From a virus: a DNA stretch of 64,000 bases. The position numbers were made by a program, and so were the translations under genes. This document shows positions 16,714 to 27,400 of this stretch, in pieces; the first letter of the stretch is position 1, and each line of letters starts with the position of its first letter. Under the pieces are notes generated by a model. That model made no database searches. It had not been told where the DNA came from and worked only from the letters and a program-made list of their open reading frames with translations. The stretch covers positions 1 through 64,000 of IMG/VR virus record IMGVR_UViG_3300024359_000009. The stretch is one strand, 5' to 3'.

Positions 16714-17058
16714 ATGATAGAGGGATTCGAAACAGAAACAGCAGAGCTTACAGATTATGAAAAAGATACTTTATTACCATTATTGGTAAAAGGATTGAAC
16801 AGTAAAATTGGAGTTGAAAATGCTATTACTAATGGTCAAATAGTTAAGTCTATGACTGAAAAAGGATATAAAATATCAAGTGTTAGAGTACGTAAGATAA
16901 TTAATTATATACGTATTAAACACTTGGTTTATAACCTTGTAAGTAGTAGTAAAGGATATTACCGTTCTACTGATCCTGAAGAAATAAGAAAGTATGTAAA
17001 ATCATTAATGCAAAGAGCTACTGCAATTGAAGAAGTTGCTAAAAGTTTTATTGTATGA
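16714..17058 (+). CDS. Small winged-helix-like DNA-binding protein
   Basis: A 114-residue protein. Residues 30-80 (NAITNGQIVKSMTEKGYKISSVRVRKIINYIR) have a helix-turn-helix pattern, with a basic recognition-helix candidate SSVRVRKIINYIR followed by a wing-like SSSKGYYRS. The C-terminal part is helical. This type is common near phage replication modules. It could regulate transcription or bind origin DNA. It starts two bases after the VWA gene and overlaps the next by four bases (ATGA). Confidence 0.5.
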   Translation: MIEGFETETAELTDYEKDTLLPLLVKGLNSKIGVENAITNGQIVKSMTEKGYKISSVRVRKIINYIRIKHLVYNLVSSSKGYYRSTDPEEIRKYVKSLMQRATAIEEVAKSFIV

Positions 17059-17429
17059 GTAAAAGTAACAAAAACTATTCATTCGCTATCATTGCACTAA
17101 GGTACAATGGTAGCGAACCTGTTTATAAGAAAGTAGTGTTATTTAGTAGTAACACACATAAAAAAAGCAAAAGAGCTAAATTCTTGGATGACAAATTGAA
17201 GGAATATGGTGAAACATTTCAATTAAGTTATGAAGATATAGTAATTGAAACTTATGATCCTAATGTTATAGATATTAATCTATGGGAACTAAGAAAATTT
17301 ACAAGTATAATACGTATTAATGGATATTATGTATTCTTCGAAACAAACAATTATTATTTTGTATCTACAGAGGCTGACTATACTAAAATATTCAAGGTGT
17401 CAAAAGAAGATAGTATATTAAAACAATAA
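17055..17429 (+). CDS. Hypothetical protein, last gene of rightward block
   Basis: A 124-residue basic protein of mixed alpha/beta pattern, unrecognised. It starts in an ATGA overlap with the winged-helix gene. Tyr/Phe/Asn-rich strands occupy the C-terminal half (RINGYYVFFETNNYYFVST). Its stop codon is the first part of the hairpin that closes the whole rightward block. Confidence 0.65.
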   Translation: MSKSNKNYSFAIIALRYNGSEPVYKKVVLFSSNTHKKSKRAKFLDDKLKEYGETFQLSYEDIVIETYDPNVIDINLWELRKFTSIIRINGYYVFFETNNYYFVSTEADYTKIFKVSKEDSILKQ

Positions 17430-17459
17430 GGGAGGTAACTAATTTGTTGCCCCCCTTTT
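17428..17459. terminator. Bidirectional terminator between convergent blocks
   Basis: Arms 17428-17439 and 17446-17457 pair over 12 positions with one A-C mismatch and one G-U pair, loop of six, followed by TTTT on the + strand; the - strand side is followed by ATTGTTTT. It lies exactly where the rightward and leftward operons meet, overlapping the last rightward stop codon, so it can stop transcription from both sides. Confidence 0.7.
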
Positions 17460-17475
17460 GCTTAATCAAGACGAT

Positions 17476-20400
17476 TTATTTCCAAAGCATGTATTTAAGC
17501 CTATCTTCTGGAGCAGTCATTGCTCTACCCTCTTTAAGAATAGGTATCATAGCCTCTAAATCTTTTAATATTTTTAAATCTCCTTTGTTGTATAAACCTG
17601 TATCACGCTTATACCTTGGAGCTCCGTCACCAAAAGCAGTACCACCAATTACTTCAAAGGTACTTCCAAAAAGTCTTATAATTCCTTCAACTGTACTCAT
17701 AGAAGCTGATGGTGATTTTAATATTTTAAGTCCTTCTATTGGATTTGCATACATGGTCATCTCTCCATATAATCTATGTAATTGGAATAAAGACATATTT
17801 TCAATCCAGCTTCTTTCCTCATCTTCATCATCCAATCCTGCCAACATAGCTATTAATGAGAACACAGCCAATGTAGTCACTAATTCAGCCTTAGTTCTAC
17901 GCATGTTTTTACCTTCAAAAGATTCTAATTGTCCTTTTTCTTTCTTGTAAACATCTCTTAATCCCATTATACCTACATCGTGAGCTTTAACTCCTCTGTA
18001 TAGTTTTCCTAAAAACTTAATAGCTGTTATATAATTTCCTTCTTCAAATTCTTCTAACCTCTGATTATAACGTTTATCGCCATATCTTCTTTTAAATGAA
18101 GGATACAACCATTTTCTAAATAAAATAGCCATACGACCAGCCCAGGTATGTTGAGCGTTAATTAAATCTTGATTATTATAAACACCGTGTAATTTTTGAC
18201 TTATTTGTTTTAATCTTTGACTGTGTTTTATGACATCCTCTGTAGATACATCAAAATTATCTTTGACTTTTAATTCTCCATCAACTTGTTCAAAGGCATC
18301 TAAAAGAGTAGCTTCATTACCATTTTTGTCTTTAATTTTCTGTCCTTTTAAATAGGCGTACATCAAAGTAGTTTGTATTTCATGCTCACCACCTTTTTGC
18401 ATAAAAAATGCAGCATCCGAACTCATCATTCTTTTCCACATTTTATTACCTTTCATAGCTCTACCGTACTCATCATATTCTTGAAGAGCGTCAAATAGTT
18501 CTACTAATTGTCCACCCATACTTTCTGGCATCTTTTTATTTACATCCGATATAAAACCAGACATATTAGCAAGATATTCTTTTTGAGCTGATACAAAATC
18601 TTTCTTAGTAAACCATTCTCCAGCATGGGCTTCTACAAAGTTCATTGTTTTACCCATTGTTAAATTCGACATTCCAGAAAATAAATTCAAAGCAAGTGAT
18701 CTAAAACTACTGTATTTGTTTATAGCGTCTGCTAATTTAACTTTAGGTATTTTTTTACCATTAATTACTATGAAATCTGTATTCTTAACTTGACCATAAA
18801 CAACCATGTCCAAGAATAAATCAAATTGTTTGTACAAATTAGTAGTGTTTCCATCTACATCTTGACTTTTATCTTCTTTATCACCAAAAATCTTTGAAGA
18901 ATCCAAGATTGTTTTTCCTCCAGAGGTTTTTGATACTTTTCTATCTGCTAAAATAGTTTTCAAAACTTCTAACTCATGTACAATACTGTTCATTTGAGCA
19001 TTATTAATAGTCATACCACCAAATCGTTGTAAACTATTACCTAAATCATACGAAACATCTTCTGCACTTATTTTACCTTCACCCTCACCTATCGGAGCAT
19101 GGAATAGAACTGGGACATATTTATTAGAACTTGATTCTAAAGTATCACCGAAACCTACATCATCTAATTGAAGAGTAAATGTATCTAATAATGCTTCTTT
19201 TGCAGCTTTATCAGGTCTTAAACCCATGGCTATTTTCTCTTTTCCTGTTTGTCGGATAGAAGGAAGCCATAATCCTTTTTTATATTGAGCAGGTAATCTT
19301 TTTTGAAACTCAAAATACTTAGTTGCAAAATAATTGTAAAATTCTAAATCCTTAGAACCTTCAGCAAATCTACTAACAGCTTCTTTTTTACTTATTAGTC
19401 TCCCTGTTGTATTTCCATTCTCATCTTTTTCATAGAAAATTTCATAAAGTTTTTTAGGGTTTCCTATATCAACACCTTGCTCTTTTCTGTGTTTTTCAAA
19501 AGCATTCACTTTTTTAGTAATTTCTTGTTCAAAAGTAAGTGTTTCTAATCTTCCTTTTTCTTTTGTAGTATTAACAAGTTTTGTAGCAAGTGCTATAATT
19601 TCATCTGGAGACTCAGCTAAAACCTCAACCCATCTTTGCCATGAACGTACATCTTTTTTACCTTTGATTAATTGAGCTCTTATATCTTCTTCTGATAAAG
19701 TAGTGTTTGTGTTAAGCTTACTTAAAGCTTTAGCAAGTAATGGAATACCTAATTTTTTATACTGTAAATTAAGTGTTGAATGTAATCCTACGATAGATTT
19801 TTTAAATCTTTCACTTTTTTCTGGATCCATTACAGCAGCAAATTCTTCTGTACCCTCGATTTCCTCAATCAATTGTCTTAAAAACTCACCATCATACGCA
19901 GCGATATACTCTGAATAACGAAGAATTTCTTTTGCTGTGTACTCTCCAGTCTCAAGCATAGTTTTGAACTTCAAGTTCACACTAAGCATATCACTTTGAG
20001 CTTTCAATAAAAACTTGACAATAGCTGTTTTTGCATCTTCTCCACTAAGTAATTTTTGAAGATGCTCTAAATTCTCTTTTATATTTTGAGCTTTTTTATC
20101 ATCAGCAATAGCTGTTTTAGATATTTGGTCTATTTTTAATTGAAGTACGTTTTTAGCTTTATCAATAAGTTTTTGAGTAGATAACAAAGCATGTTTAGCT
20201 TCTTCATCTTCTTCAGTAGTATTTTCTTCTACATCTTCGTCTCCATCATCTTTCCCTAAGTCAAAATATACTTGGTCTTTTCCAGATAGGTTACTTATAG
20301 ATAAACCAGTAGTATCTCCACTAAGAACACCAGACGCTAATTCACCATAGACTGACTCTACTTCTTTGTACAGAGCTTTTACATCTGCTCTTTTAAACAA

Positions 20401-21420
20401 TTGTTTAATCCTTTCCCAAATACGTTGTATGGTACTTAGAACAGATTGATTTTCATTTTGAGATTGGAACTCAGATACAAGATGTTTACCGATAAGTTTA
20501 CCTACAGTTTCTGTAATTAGCTTTTCTTTATCATTTTTGTAAACCTCACCGTATTGTTCTTTTACTGCTTGAAATTCATTTGTTTTTTCAGCTAAAGAAC
20601 GCAGTCTCTGAATTAATGGGTTATCTTTTCCAAGTAATTCGTATATGAAGTGACCTACTTCTTCTGGTAAAGTGTTTAAATCTGCTTTACCTTGTGAAAT
20701 AAGTATTAATTTCTTAGCCATATCAGCAGCTCCAGATGCATCTAAACCAGTTTTTTCTACTAAAGATGAATATGCTTCAACCGTAATTCCAAATGGTGCT
20801 AAAAACGAAATTAATTTTTGCTCTAATTCTAAGTTTCTTTCCTTAGCAGCTTCTTTTCTAACTTCATGTACTACATCATTTTCAGACTTAATATCTAAAG
20901 CAATTTTGTACTGAGTATCAGAATGAATTGTAAGTTCTTTAAACCCATCTAAAGCAATATCGATTCCTTTAGAATGCATTTCAGCAGTGTATCTACGCCT
21001 ATCTTCAGCAGTTGGAATACCTTTTATACCATAATAATCTGCAACAGTTTTCATAAATTCTGTTGGATTTTTATATACTTGGATATTCTCTGAATTAACA
21101 ATAACAGGATGTACGTGTCCAAATTGTTCAGCATACGATCTATCTGCAGTAAGGTAAATTCCTCCACCTAACTTAGCAGCTCTATCGCCTTTGTTATATT
21201 TATATTTAGACACACCAGGTCGATCACCACGATATAAGATCATAGGTTCTCCATTAGCATCTTTTACCTTAGAGTTACCAAATTCTTTTTCAAAAGTTTT
21301 GGTTTTAGTTACTACCCATGTTTTAAAAGCCTCATTCTCTCCGAACTCTTTACTTAAAGAGTCGAAGAGAATTGATTTTTTTCCATTAGGAGCATTTACA
21401 AAAGTTACATTACAAGCCAT
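17476..21420 (-). CDS. Large virion-type polyvalent protein with N-terminal ADP-ribosyltransferase-like domain
   Basis: A 1,314-residue protein, last of the late operon, 13 bases after the giant polymerase gene. Residues about 50-178 fit an ADP-ribosyltransferase of the polyvalent-protein type: NGEPMILYRGD (R64), GGGIYLTADRSYAEQFG (86-101) and a final strand ELTIHSDTQYKIALDI. Residues 253-258 (EEVGHF) look like a degenerate zincin site lacking the first His. The remainder is long, mostly helical, and has a few hydrophobic stretches (such as FSLIAMLAGL). Giant proteins at this position in crAss-like phages are virion components injected with the DNA, which would make this ART a candidate early modifier of host proteins. 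That role is inference. Confidence 0.75.
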   Translation of the reverse strand: MACNVTFVNAPNGKKSILFDSLSKEFGENEAFKTWVVTKTKTFEKEFGNSKVKDANGEPMILYRGDRPGVSKYKYNKGDRAAKLGGGIYLTADRSYAEQFGHVHPVIVNSENIQVYKNPTEFMKTVADYYGIKGIPTAEDRRRYTAEMHSKGIDIALDGFKELTIHSDTQYKIALDIKSENDVVHEVRKEAAKERNLELEQKLISFLAPFGITVEAYSSLVEKTGLDASGAADMAKKLILISQGKADLNTLPEEVGHFIYELLGKDNPLIQRLRSLAEKTNEFQAVKEQYGEVYKNDKEKLITETVGKLIGKHLVSEFQSQNENQSVLSTIQRIWERIKQLFKRADVKALYKEVESVYGELASGVLSGDTTGLSISNLSGKDQVYFDLGKDDGDEDVEENTTEEDEEAKHALLSTQKLIDKAKNVLQLKIDQISKTAIADDKKAQNIKENLEHLQKLLSGEDAKTAIVKFLLKAQSDMLSVNLKFKTMLETGEYTAKEILRYSEYIAAYDGEFLRQLIEEIEGTEEFAAVMDPEKSERFKKSIVGLHSTLNLQYKKLGIPLLAKALSKLNTNTTLSEEDIRAQLIKGKKDVRSWQRWVEVLAESPDEIIALATKLVNTTKEKGRLETLTFEQEITKKVNAFEKHRKEQGVDIGNPKKLYEIFYEKDENGNTTGRLISKKEAVSRFAEGSKDLEFYNYFATKYFEFQKRLPAQYKKGLWLPSIRQTGKEKIAMGLRPDKAAKEALLDTFTLQLDDVGFGDTLESSSNKYVPVLFHAPIGEGEGKISAEDVSYDLGNSLQRFGGMTINNAQMNSIVHELEVLKTILADRKVSKTSGGKTILDSSKIFGDKEDKSQDVDGNTTNLYKQFDLFLDMVVYGQVKNTDFIVINGKKIPKVKLADAINKYSSFRSLALNLFSGMSNLTMGKTMNFVEAHAGEWFTKKDFVSAQKEYLANMSGFISDVNKKMPESMGGQLVELFDALQEYDEYGRAMKGNKMWKRMMSSDAAFFMQKGGEHEIQTTLMYAYLKGQKIKDKNGNEATLLDAFEQVDGELKVKDNFDVSTEDVIKHSQRLKQISQKLHGVYNNQDLINAQHTWAGRMAILFRKWLYPSFKRRYGDKRYNQRLEEFEEGNYITAIKFLGKLYRGVKAHDVGIMGLRDVYKKEKGQLESFEGKNMRRTKAELVTTLAVFSLIAMLAGLDDEDEERSWIENMSLFQLHRLYGEMTMYANPIEGLKILKSPSASMSTVEGIIRLFGSTFEVIGGTAFGDGAPRYKRDTGLYNKGDLKILKDLEAMIPILKEGRAMTAPEDRLKYMLWK

Positions 21421-21433
21421 ATATCAAAAGTAG

Positions 21434-24400
21434 TTATTTTGAACAACTAAGTCCTAATTCACCATCATCTATTTTTTTATTTACAATATCACCTTCTGAT
21501 TTAGGCATTATTATATTTATACCTCCTGGTTCACTCATACTATTCAGAGAAACATCTGAGCTACCAGAATATTGCTCAAAATCTATACCTGGAAGTTCTT
21601 GTTCTGGATTATACTCATCTTCAAACAAAGAATCATCTGCTGTTTCTTTTGATTTTTTAGGAGTAGTTTTTTTAGGTTCTACTACTTTAAAATCATTGTT
21701 ATCTGGATGTATAGAATCTGGATTCTCTTTAGTAGGATATACTTCAAAGAATTTGTGCTCTTCCCCTAATGGAGATATAACTTGATACTCAGCATATCCT
21801 TTTATAGCATCTACTATTTGAGATTGTCTCTTATATAATCTCCATTTTTTATTTTCCGTATCCCACATTTTAATGTAGTAAGGGAATCCAGCTGGAGATT
21901 TTAGTTCTGCTTTTACAAGATCACCACTTTTTCTTTGTATGTTAAATAAATTAGCAGCATTGTCTGATGAAACCCCAAAAGTATGTGGGAATTTTTTCTT
22001 ACCAGTTATACTTTCAGCCTCTTTAGTTACATCTAATTTATTAGCTCGTAACGAAACTGATTTTAATAGTTTATCTGCTTCAAATCTATTACGTATAATT
22101 TGGTCAACCATATTATATTGTCCTGATATATCACCTAAAGCATCATCATTTTTTGTATCTACAGCGTATGCAGTAAGGTGTTCATTAGCGACATTTTCAA
22201 AAGCTTCTAATTGATCTGCAATATATTTAGAAAGACTTCCTAATGATTGTCCATCTTCATTTAAAGTTAAATCTTTCCATAGTCTTACTGGAAATAAATC
22301 GATAAATGTATTAGGTCCATTTTGGAAACCTGATGTTACAATTCCATACTGAATAATTCTACGCATATTTAAAGAAAGAGCATCTACAGCTTTTTGCTTT
22401 TCTACAGCTGACAAAGTATTGAATTTAGGATAACTTGATTTTAATACTTTTTCAGGGTAGTAAACAAGCTCTTCAAATGCATCTACAAAAGATGATTTAG
22501 TCTCACCACTGTAAGAAGCAGTATTATTAAATTTCAACATTTGTAGTGAATTTCTTGAGTTGAAATTATCCGAACTAACCATACTTAAAAAAGTATTGTT
22601 TTGTAGATTGTATTTCTTTTTAAGAATATCAATTTGTTTTGCTGTTGAACGCTTAATATCAAATAGTTTTCTTTTTATAACATCTTGATCAGAGTCACTC
22701 ATCATGTATTTTTGTACAGGTGAGTCTTTACCAAACATAACGTATGAGAATATATCCGAATTAATTTTGTTCAATAAGTCTTTATCTCCAATGTATCCAT
22801 CTTTTTGATGTGTACTGTAAGCAATACTGTCTTTGATAATAGAAAATACCTTAGAATTGTAAGGCATAAATTCAGAGATTATATTTTCAGCACCAAGTAT
22901 AGCTTCATCGTAATACGCTTTAATCCTTGGAACAGCTGCATCCTCTGTATAGAGATTGTTAACCGTTATCGCACCTCTTCCTTCTTCTACATAAGTTTTA
23001 TTATTTTTCCAGATTTCTATATCTACAAGACCACTCATTTGTGTGAATCTATCTGGAGACATCATTTTATTAGTTTTTGCTAAATCTGTACCTGCTTTAT
23101 GATACTGTACAAAATCTAATAATACTTGTTTTTGGTACATCAACTCATCTTCAGACATTTCATCTAAAGATTTTGTAGCTTTTAGAACTGCTTTTAAATT
23201 TTCTGGAGTTATTGTAACTCTGTTGTTTTCAGCAGCGTCATAAGAAAGTTCTTTCCCTGTTCTACCTACTTTAGGTAAATCAAATCTTTCTGCTACTTCT
23301 GCTGCTAAAGTAGTAATGTAAGCCCCATCAGTTGATAAATTATTAGCATTAGTTAATTCTCTGATTATTGGTTGATTAATCAAATCTACAGCAATATCAT
23401 TATTATAACCAAGTCTGTTTAAATAAGCTACTACGTTTGCAGTAAATGTATTTATATTCAAAGAACCAGTAATAGGATCTTTAGCATTATCTAACGATGC
23501 ATTTTGATTCTCATTTGTATAAATAGAACGAAGGACTCCATCAAATCCATATATTCCTGATAAATCATTTGCTTGATTATCTTTAGTACCTATTTCCTTA
23601 CCATCTTGGTCCACTGTTTTAATGTAAACTGGAGTAGATGTTGCAATAGAAACGTCTTGCGCTATCGCTTGTCCTACAGAGTGTGATGAGAAAATACCTA
23701 CCAATGCTTTAGCATCTTTGTTTACCATCTCTAAGTGCATGTCTGTATAACCAGATGAGAAATTAAATGTACTTGTTTTCTCAAGTAAGTTGTAATCACC
23801 ATACTCCTCCATCTTATTAGGATAAGTAGCTGAATCTAAAGGATTTACAACCTCTTTATTATTGTGTTTAGAAGTTAATATACCAAATCTTGTAGCAAAT
23901 AAAATGTTTTCTATTTGTTTATCAGATAATGCATCAGCACTTTTTGTACCTTCTACCATTTTTTTCAAAGAGTTTTGAAACGGTACTTTTTGAATCCCCT
24001 GTTTTAAATTTAAAGAATCAAAAATATCTGATAAATATTTCTCAGTACTAACTATTTTATCTTTAGAAACATTATTTACTACTTTATCAATGTTTTCTTT
24101 CCAACTTTCTAATCCTTCTACAGAGTCTCCTCTTTCTTTCGCTCTTTTTATAAAAGTATTTTTATTAGTAGTAATTACTTTATCAAAATCACTTTGAAAG
24201 TCTTTAAGAAACATCATATCTGAAACCATTAAAGTGCTTCCGTCTTTTTTAGCCTGTTTTTTAGCTTGTCCCCAAACCTTTTTCATAGCTTTTTCAAACA
24301 AAGCTTCATTTTTAGGATCTTCTTTTCTCCATTTGTTTAAAGAAACACTTGATCTTTTACCTTCTGGTAATCCTAATAACTCTGCTACTTTTGGTTTAAA

Positions 24401-27400
24401 GTCTGTATCAAAATCTAAAACATCTTGTCTATTTTTTCTTAAAGTAGATTTTCCTAATCCTGGATGTCCCCAAATTATAGAATGTTTTTTATTTTGTAAA
24501 GCAGGATAATACAAAAACATCTTATCGACATCATAATCTGAACCAGTTTGCGTCACAATCTCATGTGGCAACATAATCTGACCTTTAGATGTTGGAGGTA
24601 ATATTCTTTTTACTATTAAAGGTAACATAGATGATTTACCTTGTGTAGGGATACGGTATCCAATAATTTCTAACACAGATTTATCAGGCATTTTATCATG
24701 GTCTATAATACCGTTTTCATCAGCATATTCCAAAATACCTAATTTCTCTGCTTCTTTATAGGAGATGGCGCACTCAGCAGCTTTCATATCTCCGTTCTCA
24801 AACGAATAATACTTCAACCTGTTTTCAGTATCATCACCGTACTCAGCTACTTGTACTGCGGCATCTCCTGGTAATCTTTGAGTAAGAACTCTTGATTTAT
24901 ATAAAGAAGCTAATGCGATTTCAAATTTCTTAGCGTAAGCTGGGAAAGATAAAGGCATTGCAAAAGAATAATCTCCTGATTCTAATTGCTGTATTTCTAA
25001 AGCGATACTGTAATTATCTGGTAAATCTCTTGACTCAATTTGTTCTATAAGTAATTTTTGAACCTTTTTCAAAAACTCTAATTGGTTTTCTCTTGAGTTA
25101 CTTTTACCATTCGCTAAGTATTTATCGTACCCTAAGTCCTCTCTAAGTTTTTTAGAAGCACGTTTGATTTTCTCTACATATACAGAGTTGGAAACAGACT
25201 TTATTTGTTCTGTTGTCATAGCTTCCATTCCTTCTACTGTATTGTACACAGCACCTGGATCCATATTAGAAGTAATCAATTTAACAAATTGAGAACCGTC
25301 TTTTGGATCAGTACCTTTATCAGTTGGTAAAATAAATGGACTTCTTTCATTCTCTGAATAGATAGTCTGAAGAGTCATGTTAGATAAATAAGATCCATCT
25401 TGAGAATAAGTATTTACACCTGACTTACCTACTTTTACAGCAGACTCCATATTCACTACATCTATAGGATCCATGTTAGAAAATTCACCAGTAGCTTCCA
25501 TTCTTTGACGTAATTTATCTAAAGATGGAACTTGCTTAGTCATACCAGCGTATAAAGGAACAGTAGAGTGTTTAATTTGTTTAAACGACACTCTTTGTAA
25601 TGCTACATCGTATTGTTTTCCCCAGTAAAAAGTTTTTAATGGTTTTAGTGCAAGTTTATTTACCCAGTCTGGCCAAGAAGATACTGGAACTTCTTTTTTC
25701 CAATACTCATTATATGCTTTTTCGTGAGAGTGTTCTCCTTCCATAGTCCAATCACCTCTACTCATCATTGAATGACGGTGAGCTTCAAGAGTTGTGTATC
25801 CTTGTGCATCAGCAGAATTACTTCCTTTACGATACATTCTAACTATTTTGATAGCATCTTTCTTCTCTGTAGATAGAGAAGAAGTAGATTTTTTCATTCC
25901 ATCTTCTGTAAGGTATGGTTTTGCCCAATTAGACTCACCAACTAAATTTTCAGCGATATTAACTGCAGAATCTACAGACATAGAAGTTTCTATATCTTTC
26001 ATAATAGCCATGGACATCTGCTTAGGTTTTCCGTACATTGAGTCTATTACATGATCGATACCTGGGGTAATAGTTTGGTAAGAACGTTTACCAGCATCTG
26101 TTACAACTGATAAGAACTCACCTTTAACACCATTGAACTCAGCATCATTTGATATATCTGCAGTTTTTGTTTTATACAGAGCTAAATCCCCCATTTGGAA
26201 TTTGTTTATTTCTGTTCTCCAAACAAGTTCGTTCATTAAAAATTCAGAAACTTGGTCATCTATCTTGTTTACTTGCTCACCATCTATAGTTACAGAAGTA
26301 CCTCCAAAAGAATCTACCTTTACCATATCGGTATAGTAAATACCGTCTTTTTCAAATAAGACACCAGCTTTAACCATTCTATTTTTACCACGTAGAACTT
26401 CTCTATCTAAAAACGCATCTAAGGCTTTGTTAACTTTTGCGTAGTTTGTTTCTGTAGAGATTTCTTTTAAGCTTCCATCTGTGTTAAACAATCCGTAAGT
26501 AGAGAAGTTTAAATCAGGTATAGACATAAATTTCAATCCATTAGCAGCTTTTCTATTTAAAGTACCATCTGGATTAGTTCCTTTATAATGTAGATTTTCT
26601 ACTAACTGGTCATCTCTTAAAGCTTCTGGACCGAACAATTGTTCCTGAGTAAGTCTAATACGAGCAGCTTCTTGCATTACATTTCTTTTCAAGACATGTT
26701 TTGCAGCTTCTTTTACATATTTTACTCCAATACCATTACTAATACTCATCTCAGCAGGTGCTTTAGCATTTTGTAATGTAGGAACTTTCATGTATAAAGA
26801 CCTTCCTTTATCTGCTTTCGTACCCATACTTATATAAGAGTAACCTGTACTTTTTCTGTTACCATTGTTTGCAAACATAGCCATACGTGTTAACCATGCT
26901 TGTTTTTCTATCATTTGGTCAAAAGAAGTACCTTTTCCTTTTTCTTTATCCTTAGCAGTATCAAGTTCGATTATATCAAACTCTTCTCTCATCTTAGGAT
27001 TATTTTTTAATAACTCAAAAAATAGAGAACCATGTACTCCTAAATTACCATCTGGATTGTAGAATACATCTTTAGAATATGAGTCTTCCCACATCTTTTC
27101 GATATTTTCTACTGTAGAAACATCTTGTTTAAATTTAGAAATATAAGAGTTTAAGTTTATAGAATAAACCATTTTACCCTCACCATTTACAAATGAACCA
27201 GTGTATAAATCCGTAGATACATCTTTAACTAATTCAGCTATTTTAGTAATTGTTTTTAACTGACCTTTATTCTGAGTAGAAACGTATGGATCAACTCCTT
27301 TTCCAGATTTTATTTTTTTAGTTTTTACATCATACCCAAGTTCATTCATAATAAATTTGAATTTCCCTTGTACATAAGACTTATTAAAATCTTTTGGAGA

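Noticed and set aside
17444-17950. 168-codon ORF on the + strand after the convergent terminator
   Set aside because: It overlaps the C-terminal coding region of the 1,314-residue protein in antisense and shows no family features.
24000-24496. Intein or intron in the polymerase gene
   Set aside because: The insertion remains in frame, lacks a Cys/Ser at its N junction and a His-Asn/Cys-type end, and has a P-loop kinase pattern rather than a splicing or homing endonuclease pattern.
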